Part shown: piece after piece, positions 1-5,388 of the stretch
Numbering within the stretch: the first letter of the stretch is position 1
How the letters are laid out: every line of letters starts with the position of its first letter
NCBI RefSeq assembly: GCF_034432235.1
Contig: NZ_DAOUCJ010000068.1
Span: 1 to 6,057 of the forward strand
Source of the DNA: Thermoflexus sp.
GTDB lineage: Bacteria > Chloroflexota > Anaerolineae > Thermoflexales > Thermoflexaceae
Direction: 5' to 3'
DNA length: 6,057 nt
Program-made: the position numbers and the translations under genes
Notes under the pieces: generated by a model
What the model was told of the DNA's origin: nothing
What the model saw: the letters and a program-made list of their open reading frames with translations, nothing else
Database searches by the model: none

Positions 1-527
1 GACCATCAAGGTATAGAGGAAGCGAAACTCCAGCACTGTGAGGCGGACGGCCTGTCCGTCCGGCAGGAAAACGGTGCGCGTTTGGGGGTCCAGGGTGAGG
101 TCCTGGCCTGTAAGCGGCGGCAAGGTGTTTAAGGGAATACTCCGGGCCCGGCGCACCCAGGCCATTGCCTTAGCCGTCAGCAGCGGCGGGCGCATAGCGA
201 GCAGCAGAACATCATCGGCGCCGGCCTCGTAAGCGCGCAAGATGGACAGTTCGTCCGCACAAAAGGTGAGCAAAATAAGAGGGATAACTGTCTCCAGCCG
301 CAACCGGTGAATCAGGAGCAGGAGCTCTTCATCAAGGGGGAAGCGATCAGAATGGCGTCAGGGGCTGAAGAAACCCAAGAGGCCAGGGCCTCCATGGGGT
401 TGAGCCGGTGGATCACGGTGAACCCGGCTTGCTGGAGAGCGGCCTTGAAGGGGGACCAGACGGCCTCCAGGCCGACCACCAGAAGGACAGGGTGAAGGAT
501 CTCTGCTTTGATCCCGACGATCCCCAT
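1..527 (-). pseudogene. OmpR/PhoB-type response regulator with degenerate receiver, frameshifted, runs off window
   Basis: Predicted DNA-binding response regulator, incomplete at the window edge. The chosen start is the ATG at 527-525, preceded by GGGAGGA four bases upstream; the longer reading from 581 begins inside the IS inverted repeat. Residues 1-65 lie in one frame (HPVLLVV near 12-18, PDAILIASPL near 56-65). After a run of five G (336-340, plus strand) the homology continues in another frame from DEELLLLIHRL through LILLT, GADDVL and VRRAR. It then enters a winged-helix (Trans_reg_C) start, LTLDPQTRTVFLPDG followed by LTVLEFRFL. One extra base at the homopolymer would restore a single protein. 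The receiver looks unable to be phosphorylated: the DD acidic pair of the first strand is GL (residues 19-20), the acceptor Asp position reads Ala/Ser (61-63), and the conserved Lys near the fifth strand is missing. The Thr of the LLT switch motif remains. The frameshift may be real or a sequencing error. Family assignment is firm, target unknown. Confidence 0.82.
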
Positions 528-551
528 GGTGTCCTCCCAGGCTTTCTCTAT

Positions 552-574
552 AGAGTTCATCGGAAATAGGCTGT
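552..574 (+). repeat. Terminal inverted repeat of the IS, left end
   Basis: Reads AGAGTTCATCGGAAATA, then GG and CTGT. It matches the reverse complement of the end near 1536-1560 with one mismatch in the first 17 bases. It begins about 25 bp upstream of the regulator start codon (527), so any promoter or upstream reading of the regulator now lies within IS sequence. Confidence 0.8.
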
Positions 575-624
575 AATTCAAGGCCTGGGGGAGAGAAGCG
601 GTTATCTCTATCCCTTCTACTCCC

Positions 625-1495
625 CTACGCAGTGGCGACCCGTTGGGCGACCTTTGCCGACCGACAGGCCAGAAGCAGGTTGCACCAGCCGCACGCTGTC
701 TCCATAATCAGGTCTTCAAAGGAAGGCCGATGATTCCGATACGGCTCCCGGACAATCCGGAAGATTTTCACTTTACCGATGCTATGTTCCACCCCAATCC
801 GCTCTTGAGAGATGGCGCGATCTTGCGCTTTCTCCTCAGGGCTCAATCCGCCCTTGGGAGGTTTCTTCCTGGGACGGTGGACGATCACGCCTTCTGGCGC
901 ATATCCCTCAAATCCGGCGTCTTCCCACATAGGTGCGACTTAAGCCCAGAATCCGGCCACTGGGCTTATGAGTGATCACTACATTCTTTACCGTGTGCCG
1001 TTTCTTCCGCCCGCTGTAATAATCTCGCTGCCGCTGGCGATCTTTCGGCCGCTGAATCGGCCGTTCAGTTCTGTCCAGAATGAACTGCAATTCGGGACAC
1101 GCCTCCAGAACCTGCTGAAGGGTGGCCGGCTGCCGGGCAGGAAGTTGGATTTCATACCCCAGCGCCGCATTGAGAATCGGGGTCAGCCAGTGAACCCAAT
1201 AGTTGGCCTGAGGCTGCCCAAAGCCGAACAGAAAACCCAGCACCTCCTAGGTAGGGTACAGCCGGAAATACACAAGGATGAAGAACAGCTTGTCCTCCAG
1301 GGTACCCAAAACCGGTTTCCGGCCAGCGCCTCGGCGCCGCTGGCGCGGAGAATCCCGCCGGGCATCCGCTTCATCCAGTGCCTGTTCGTACGCTTGCTGG
1401 AAAGCAGGAAGTAACCCTCTAAAAGCCTCTGGGGTCGTCCCAGTGAGGCTTCGGAAAATCCGGGAGTAGGCAGAAACCCTGGCGTAGTTCAGCAT
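625..1495 (-). pseudogene. IS5-type DDE transposase (DDE_Tnp_4), nonsense and deletion mutant
   Basis: Transposase of the IS. The start is taken as the ATG at 1495-1493 (MLNYARV), preceded by GGGGG at good spacing. The N-terminal part holds the helix-turn-helix region (LTGTTPEAFRGLLPAF; then RRGAGRKPVLGTLEDKLF). An amber TAG at 1247-1249 interrupts RLYPT/EVLGFLFG, where a Gln codon CAG is the likely ancestor. The same frame resumes with QPQANYWVHWL and the first catalytic Asp in ILDRTERPIQRP, then the conserved YSGRKKRHTVKN. Near 920-930 the homology jumps frame from GRILGLSRT to MWEDAGFEGYAPEG, skipping roughly 20 residues that in this family carry the G-x-x-HDK segment with the second catalytic Asp. 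The final Glu is present in RIGVEHSIGKVK, and the protein ends RSAKVAQRVATA. Three independent sections of family homology make the identification firm; the element cannot encode an active enzyme. Confidence 0.88.
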
Positions 1496-1961
1496 CTTGT
1501 ATCCCCCTGTGCAAAGAGTGTGGGGAACGTATACCACAGGTCTTATTTCCGATGAAGTCTTTTGTCTGATCCGCTTCCCCGGCGGGCTCCGCACTCAGGT
1601 AGCCGATGAGCCTTCCCTGGGCGTCCCGGACCTTATAGCGATAGGGGGCCGGCGTTCCGGGAGGGGGCGGGGCCATCCAGAAGGGCTCCTCCTGCGGATC
1701 GATCCAGCCGACCAGCCGGCCGGCCGAATCGATCACCCCGATGCGAGAAGGGAGGCGGGATAGATCCACCCGACCCTGAGGATCGACCCATTCCGGAGTG
1801 GGAGGCCTACGGGAAAACCGCCCTTCCTCGTAGACCAGGGTCCACCCTCCGAACCCCAGCAGGAGGAGTAACGGGGCCAGCGCCAGAACCCACCTCCGTG
1901 AGGCAAGCGAGTTTGTCCGTGTATCTGGGGATCGGTCCTGATCGATCCGATGGCGTCCCAT
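1419..1961 (-). CDS. Single-pass membrane protein, 3' end overwritten by the IS
   Basis: Unrecognised membrane protein. The ATG at 1961-1959 is chosen because AGAGGT lies five bases upstream; an upstream in-frame start at 2003 has no such support. A basic cytoplasmic N-terminus (residues 1-23) precedes one hydrophobic segment, WVLALAPLLLLLGFGGWTLV (about 24-43), and the rest is predicted outside. The exported part contains two copies of a short motif, IGVIDSAGRLVGWID (74-88) and YKVRDAQGRLIGYLS (109-123), separated by a Pro-rich stretch (PPPPGTPAP), and an earlier partial copy VDPQGRVDL. Native sequence ends near residue 134 (DQTK, codon 1560-1562). The following 46 codons to the stop at 1419 are IS sequence (DFIGNKTC onward). 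The original protein may have ended within a few codons of the insertion. It starts 39 bp after the stop of the DUF4367-like fragment, so the two probably formed an operon. Confidence 0.6.
   Translation of the reverse strand: MGRHRIDQDRSPDTRTNSLASRRWVLALAPLLLLLGFGGWTLVYEEGRFSRRPPTPEWVDPQGRVDLSRLPSRIGVIDSAGRLVGWIDPQEEPFWMAPPPPGTPAPYRYKVRDAQGRLIGYLSAEPAGEADQTKDFIGNKTCGIRSPHSLHRGIQDAELRQGFCLLPDFPKPHWDDPRGF
1536..1560 (-). repeat. Terminal inverted repeat of the IS, right end
   Basis: On the minus strand it reads AGACTTCATCGGAAATA, then AGAC and CTGT. It is about 40 bp upstream of the transposase start at 1495. The upstream membrane-protein reading frame passes through this repeat, which identifies the last part of that frame as IS sequence. 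Confidence 0.8.
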
Positions 1962-1999
1962 TTCTGACCTCTGGAAATCGGATTGCCCGCGGGTTCCTC

Positions 2000-2359
2000 T
2001 CACTTCGCGCGTTTCAGATGGACAGCGATCTGCAAAAGAGTGGAAACCGGGTAGGGCGAATGCGGTCGGGAAGCGGTGATCATGATCGAGAGCCCCTCCT
2101 GGTTCCAGGATAGCATCTGAACTGCCCCATTATCTATGAAAGCTCCTTCGTATTTCCCTTCGACAACCACTTTCTCCAGCGGATAGCGCTCCGACAGGTG
2201 GATCGCGATCCGCAACCGACCGGCCAACGGAAGCGTTTTTCTCTGGTGCTCCGGGGGGATGTTGGCCGGACCCAAGCGATCCAGCGACAGGTAAACGGGA
2301 GCATCGTTCGGGTAGAGATGCTTCCGGTGCTGGGAGATCCGGTCACGTGTCTCTATTGT
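2000..2359 (-). pseudogene. 5'-truncated protein with DUF4367-like C-terminus
   Basis: The frame is open from 2407 to the stop at 2000-2002, but no convincing start or ribosome binding site is present and the upstream side is transposase remnant. I therefore read it as the C-terminal part of a longer gene. Recognisably protein-like sequence runs from about HTIETRDRISQHRK through LYPNDAPVYLSLDRLG to VVVEGKYEGAFIDNG, then LSWNQEGLSIMITAS and STLLQIAVHLKRAK. The layout (VEGKYEG, then a W-x-x-x-G-x-x-I strand, then a final LLxIA-x-xL helix) resembles the DUF4367 domain. That domain is often at the exported C-terminus of anti-sigma-factor-like and lipoprotein-carrier-like proteins. A TTG at 2275 is the only conventional alternative start in the lower part. 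The missing 5' part was probably lost when the element at 2360-2618 arrived. Domain assignment is by pattern only. Confidence 0.5.
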
Positions 2360-2618
2360 GTGTCCGAGGAGCGGTTGAACGGGATGTTGCGCAATCAGCG
2401 GGGTGCCTTAACTCGTAAGGCGCATGGCTTGGCGAAGCAAGCGGCGACATGGGATGCGTGGGTGACTGTCTGCTGGTTCGAGCACAACGGGATCCGCCCC
2501 CCACCCGGCCTTACAGGAGTGTGAGGAAGGATGGCCCGGTAGGCGATGCAATTGGCAGCGCACTTCGGCTATGGCGATAGCCTCGACCGACCACATTTGG
2601 GTTGGGAGGAATTTTTAG
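2360..2618 (+). pseudogene. Transposase C-terminal remnant with two apparent frameshifts
   Basis: This is the only plus-strand coding trace. One frame reads VSEERLNGMLRNQ, ALTRKAHGLAKQAATWDAW and CWFEHNGIRPP. This resembles the C-terminal region of DDE transposases of an IS1-like or unclassified group that I associate with Chloroflexota (ERLNG-LR, LTRK-H, TWDA, FEHN-LRPHPAL). At the C7 run near 2495-2501 the homology changes frame: removing one C gives RPHPALQECEEGW, then QRTSAMAI and TDHIW, as expected for RPHPAL...QRTPAMA...TDHIWSWEE. A second shift just after TDHIW (2598-2602) would give WEEFLEI instead of VGRNF and a stop at 2616-2618. The 5' two thirds of the transposase is absent, so it starts abruptly within or next to the truncated minus-strand gene. 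Which IS family it belongs to is uncertain; that it is a dead transposase tail is fairly sure. Confidence 0.7.
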
Positions 2619-2765
2619 AAATTCTCTCATGTTTTCTCTCGATCATCGTCCATCCATCTGCTTCATTGTAGCATTCCAATCACTGGTTGTTCAACGCAGC
2701 AAGAAAAAACAGAGGACAATGAGGGCTTATCCGGCCTGCCGCCAAGCTACCGAATTTTTGAACAA
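2619..2765. other. Intergenic stretch between transposase remnant and lipoprotein gene
   Basis: AT-richer DNA that should contain the outer end of the remnant IS. I could not find a matching inverted repeat because the other end is lost. On the minus strand, after the lipoprotein stop, there is a weak GC-rich region (GGCGGCAGGCCGG) and, about 14 bases further, a T6 run. The stem is poor, so I do not call a terminator. Confidence 0.4.
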
Positions 2766-3401
2766 TCATTTCATAATTTGAAAACTGTCCAGTATATGAT
2801 CCAGGATCTGCCGGCATTTGGCAATGAACGTGTCTGTGACCTTCGCATCGGCTCCAGAGGGCGGCGTACAACCTAACCACAAGGTATACCAATATTCGGA
2901 CCCCGAAATGTAAACATTGAAGCTGGGGGGCCCTGCTGCTTCACTCCCCTCCCATGAAATGATCCAGGCCGGTTTGCCAGCCACCATAATTGGGGTAGCC
3001 CCCGTCAGATCGGGCTTGCCCTTACCGACAGGATCGACGGCGAAATCCAGTTTCATCAAGCCGTTTGGGAGAGTTAGGGGACCGACTTGCCCGATCACCG
3101 TCGGGTCGCTAAAGAACATCAGGCGATCTGGCGTTGCGCTTTCTTCGTCCCGAATCCAGGTCGCAGGCACTTCGAAGGAATATCCATATTCATCGTCGCT
3201 AACCCGTTGCCACGCCTCGACGGGTTCTTGGGTTGGGGATGGCACCATAGAGGCAGGAGTGGGACCTGAAGTGGAGGATGCGAGGGGCCATGTTGGTAAC
3301 GGCAAGGCCGTTTCAGGAGTAGGCGCAGGCGACGAGATGCCAGGAGCAGCGCATCCTGCCAATCCAAAGAGAAGAAGCAGAAAAATTAGTTTCAGCCTCA
3401 T
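2766..3401 (-). CDS. Exported lipoprotein, paralogue of the upstream gene
   Basis: Predicted lipoprotein of 211 residues. A short basic N-terminus (MRLK) and hydrophobic stretch lead to the lipobox LAGC with the lipidated Cys at 17. A Pro/Ser/Thr-rich linker (about 18-60) then tethers a folded domain starting near WQRVSDDEYGYSFEVPATW (64-82). Signature blocks follow: TPDRLMFFSDPTV (90-102), LPNGLMKLDFAVDPVG (111-126) and a C-terminal helix, ILDHILDSFQI. The same blocks occur in the neighbouring secreted protein, so the two are paralogues, but this copy has a shorter middle section and two cysteines (178, 196) that could pair. Its ATG overlaps the upstream stop by one base (TAATG) with GGGGG just before, which suggests translational coupling. 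It is last in the cassette with the M23 peptidase. Function unknown; a PsbP-like or related beta-sandwich fold is only a guess. Confidence 0.88.
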   Translation of the reverse strand: MRLKLIFLLLLFGLAGCAAPGISSPAPTPETALPLPTWPLASSTSGPTPASMVPSPTQEPVEAWQRVSDDEYGYSFEVPATWIRDEESATPDRLMFFSDPTVIGQVGPLTLPNGLMKLDFAVDPVGKGKPDLTGATPIMVAGKPAWIISWEGSEAAGPPSFNVYISGSEYWYTLWLGCTPPSGADAKVTDTFIAKCRQILDHILDSFQIMK

Positions 3402-4060
3402 TATTGACCCCCTGGGGAGGAGATAACAAAACTATTCAGAATGCGGCTCAGGATCTGGTCGTAGGCTGTCTTGAAACGAGCTGCTGCCTCCTGGTTGGTG
3501 CCAGTGGGGGGAGCATATGCCACCCACAGATAGTAGATCATCCGGTCAGCCAGGATGATGACCGAGGTGCCCTCCACAAAAGGCCCATCACCATCATCAA
3601 TTTTTTCCCGCACAATCAGGGCTGGCTGGCCGCTCACTGTTGTCCAGGTGCCAGGAGGCAAGAGGGGGAGAAGTTCTTCACTCGTAGCCATGCCTCGCTT
3701 ATCTATGGCAGGATCCCGTACCTCTGGCTCTGGCAGCCAATGACCTACTGGATCAGCTGCGAAATCCATCTTGATCAGGCCCTGGGGCAAAGCGGCTGGG
3801 GACAGCTCCTTAGTAACAACAGTAGGATCACTGTAAAAGACCCAGCGGTCAGGCGTGACCCCCATCTCTTTATGCCAGGCAGCAGGCACCTGGAAACTGT
3901 ATCCATAGTAACCATCGGCAATAGTAATCCATTTGCTCTGCTCAGCCGAGGGTAATTCCTGAGCTTGGACCTGGGGGTATAGGTGGGGGATACCTCCAAG
4001 CAAAATCGAGACGCAAAGCACTATAAGCCTCGTCTGTAACATCACTTTAAATTTGAACAT
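3401..4060 (-). CDS. Secreted protein, paralogue of the downstream lipoprotein
   Basis: Predicted exported protein of 219 residues. The ATG at 4060-4058 is preceded by GGGGAGGTG with four bases of spacing, which fixes the start. A signal peptide spans about residues 1-34 (basic start, LIVLCVSILLGG core, likely cleavage after VQAQ); there is no lipobox, unlike the paralogue. The mature domain begins WITIADGYYGYSFQVPAAW (44-62), then TPDRWVFYSDPTV (69-81), LPQGLIKMDFAADPVG (91-106), a longer insertion rich in charged residues and Pro (about 107-140), SGQPALIV (143-150), IYYLWVAYAPPTG (175-187) and an amphipathic end, YDQILSRILNSFVI. It contains one cysteine, and that is in the signal peptide. 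It lies 44 bp after the M23 peptidase stop, so co-transcription is likely, although an AT-rich TATAAA-like sequence (4095-4100) could be a weak internal promoter. No known family recognised with confidence. Confidence 0.88.
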   Translation of the reverse strand: MFKFKVMLQTRLIVLCVSILLGGIPHLYPQVQAQELPSAEQSKWITIADGYYGYSFQVPAAWHKEMGVTPDRWVFYSDPTVVTKELSPAALPQGLIKMDFAADPVGHWLPEPEVRDPAIDKRGMATSEELLPLLPPGTWTTVSGQPALIVREKIDDGDGPFVEGTSVIILADRMIYYLWVAYAPPTGTNQEAAARFKTAYDQILSRILNSFVISSPGGQ

Positions 4061-4104
4061 GATACACCTCCCCAGCCTAATTCATCATCTTGAATTTATA
4101 TGAT

Positions 4105-5094
4105 TTAGAAATCCCTAACAAACATGATTGCATCATAGGCCACCATTTGTCCATCACTTGTCTGATTCGTCAGTCGGACGTAAGTGCCACTTGTACTGAG
4201 GTTCCACATTCCTAACCAGACCCAGTCGTTGTTATAACCGTTCTGATTGACGGAAATGGTGGCGATCAGAGTGTTATTGGAGTAGATCTGATAGCGGGCA
4301 TTCCCGGTAAGAGTTATACCGCTGTGGTTGGGAGCAAACACGTAAACATGATAGTTCCCCGAAATCGGCAAAGAAGGCACCCAGGTGCCAATGCGAGTCG
4401 GATTACCGGTGGTGCCGTTGCAGTACTGGTAGTAGGTCACTGACTTACCTAGACCATCCCGGTGGAAACCGTTCGTGGTATTGCTCCAGCAAGGAGCAGT
4501 TCCTGTCAGAGAGAAGCCACCATCTGTGTTGTCCACTAATCGCATCTCGGTGTTGAAACTATAGTTGTTGTACGGGCCACACGTCTGACCGGCACCACAG
4601 AACTGGGTATAGCCGTCAATAGGAGTTGGATCCACACCACCGCCAGAAGTCGTGTTGTAATATACCTGGAAGTGTAAATGGTGGCCTGTAGAATTACCGG
4701 TTGAATCCATATAACCAATGGGGGAACCCTCCCGCATCTTGTGGTTGGCGGCGGGAAACCAGTATAGCAGGTGGGCATAGCGGCTGTAGTAGTTGTCTGG
4801 GTGACGAATGATTACCCTGTACCCCCAGCCGCCTTCAGGTCCAGAGGCAGTGACTGTGCCGCGTCCGGAAGCATAAGTGACATCACCGTAAGTGGACTCG
4901 TTCCTATTAACGAAGTCAAGCCCATAGCCAGGGGTAGGTGTCCCATAGCAACTGGTGTGATAACCACACGAGACATTGTAGGAACCAATGAATGGCAGTT
5001 CGGTCACCATCCCAACTGCTATGACTGTGTGCGTTGCTGTGGCCAGAAGCACAAATCCTACACCTAGGATTAGTAAACACTTTACTATTTTCAT
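4105..5094 (-). CDS. Secreted M23-type peptidase with golvesin-like C-terminal domain
   Basis: Predicted cell-wall peptidase (329 residues). The ATG at 5094-5092 is chosen because a strong AAGGAGGT lies five bases upstream and a signal peptide starts immediately (MKIVK, then LLILGVGFVLLATAT); the frame is open to 5271 but that part has no such support. The M23/lysostaphin-type domain spans about 38-165: GYGLDF with Asp60, the GTVTAS strand, YAHL with His108, GSPIGYMDSTGNSTG, and HHLHF with His139 and His141. In the usual HxGxD zinc motif the first His would sit at residue 56, which is Gly. His46 in CGYHTSC could substitute, as in relatives where the His is displaced before a VDF/LDF motif. 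Residues about 187-328 resemble the golvesin C-terminal domain: VDNTDGGFSLTG, GTWVPSLPISGNYHVYV, ARYQI, SVNQNG, WVWLGMWNLSTSGTYVRLTN and VAYDAIMFV. Such domains are thought to bind surface polymers. First gene of the cassette. Confidence 0.88.
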   Translation of the reverse strand: MKIVKCLLILGVGFVLLATATHTVIAVGMVTELPFIGSYNVSCGYHTSCYGTPTPGYGLDFVNRNESTYGDVTYASGRGTVTASGPEGGWGYRVIIRHPDNYYSRYAHLLYWFPAANHKMREGSPIGYMDSTGNSTGHHLHFQVYYNTTSGGGVDPTPIDGYTQFCGAGQTCGPYNNYSFNTEMRLVDNTDGGFSLTGTAPCWSNTTNGFHRDGLGKSVTYYQYCNGTTGNPTRIGTWVPSLPISGNYHVYVFAPNHSGITLTGNARYQIYSNNTLIATISVNQNGYNNDWVWLGMWNLSTSGTYVRLTNQTSDGQMVAYDAIMFVRDF

Positions 5095-5129
5095 ATCTGA
5101 CCTCCTTAACCTATTTTCGACGCTACGTT

Positions 5130-5146
5130 GACTCCAGAGAGGAGTC
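5130..5146. promoter_or_regulatory. Small perfect inverted repeat near the M23 gene start
   Basis: GACTCC-AGAGA-GGAGTC, six-base arms with a five-base loop, about 36 bp upstream of the start codon. It could be an operator or a hairpin in the 5' leader of the cassette transcript. Short enough to arise by chance. Confidence 0.3.
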
Positions 5147-5196
5147 GTTCTGAATCCAATCAGAAAGAGCATGGCGGGCCTTGTCCAGCCCGGAGT

Positions 5197-5242
5197 GTTC
5201 ATGTTTTTGACATGCAGATGTTCCTGTTTTTGACAGCGGACG
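5197..5242. repeat. Two tandem 23-bp direct repeats
   Basis: Two adjacent units start with GTTCaTGTTTTTGACA (5197-5212) and GTTCcTGTTTTTGACA (5220-5235), identical at 15 of the first 16 positions, then diverge. The unit period is 23 bp, about two helix turns. The repeats lie upstream of the M23 cassette, so a pair of regulator binding sites is possible. The TTGACA in each looks like a -35 box on the plus strand, but no matching -10 or plus-strand gene follows. Confidence 0.45.
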
Positions 5243-5388
5243 GGTCTCCGGCAGGGCTTTCCAGTTTTCATGGCTTTGGGCAGATGAGCAGGTTAGACCC
5301 TGCTCCGGCCAAGCATGGAAGACTCGGAATCCGCCCGCTATTCGCCCGCAACCCGGGGCCCTTAATCCAAATAACGAATAAAACCATA

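Larger units (their letters stand above)
552..1560 (-). mobile_element. IS5-family-like insertion sequence, inactive
   Basis: About 1.0 kb element bounded by imperfect terminal inverted repeats and holding one transposase reading on the minus strand. The two ends share AGAsTTCATCGGAAATA (17 of the outer 19 positions identical), and a further CTGT follows a few bases inside each end. Size, a single transposase of DDE_Tnp_4 type and the end arrangement fit the IS5 superfamily. No target-site duplication is evident: the left flank reads CTCTAT and the right flank TTTTGTC, so the outermost base or two of the boundaries is uncertain or the duplication has decayed. The element sits between the 3' end of the membrane-protein gene and the start of the response regulator. 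Its transposase is broken, so it should be immobile unless helped in trans by a relative. Confidence 0.85.
5095..5388. other. Spacer upstream of the M23 peptidase gene
   Basis: No convincing gene on either strand. The plus-strand frame 5128-5445 has no ribosome site or family resemblance. The spacer holds the ribosome binding site of the peptidase gene (AAGGAGGT on the minus strand, 5100-5107), a small palindrome (5130-5146), a 23-bp direct repeat pair (5197-5242) and an AT-rich part from about 5370. I could not find a good sigma-70-type promoter pair for the peptidase gene; it may lie in the AT-rich portion at about 5370-5460. Confidence 0.5.

Noticed and set aside
581..581. Upstream start of the response regulator at 581
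   Set aside because: The extra 18 codons begin within the IS terminal repeat region, while the ATG at 527 has a good ribosome binding site.
1241..1255. Amber codon as programmed readthrough or a recoded residue in the transposase
   Set aside because: The same gene also carries a frameshifting deletion, so simple decay is the more economical explanation; no recoding signal is visible.
968..1414. Plus-strand frame of 148 codons
   Set aside because: It is the antisense of the transposase pseudogene, which has clear family homology on the minus strand.
2681..2765. Intrinsic terminator after the lipoprotein gene
   Set aside because: The T6 run is present but the GC-rich stretch before it does not form a good stem next to it.
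2917..3426. Plus-strand frame of 169 codons
   Set aside because: Antisense of the lipoprotein gene, no ribosome site or recognisable domain.
3404..3955. Plus-strand frame of 183 codons
   Set aside because: Antisense of the secreted paralogue, which has a signal peptide, strong ribosome site and paralogy.
4105..5094. Many N-x-S/T sequons in the peptidase as a sign of glycosylation
   Set aside because: Asn/Thr/Ser/Gly richness is common in bacterial surface beta-sandwich domains, and no glycosylation gene is nearby.
5204..5258. Two TTGACA boxes (5207-5212, 5230-5235) on the plus strand suggesting a promoter
   Set aside because: No TATAAT-like hexamer lies about 17 bp after either one and no plus-strand gene follows.
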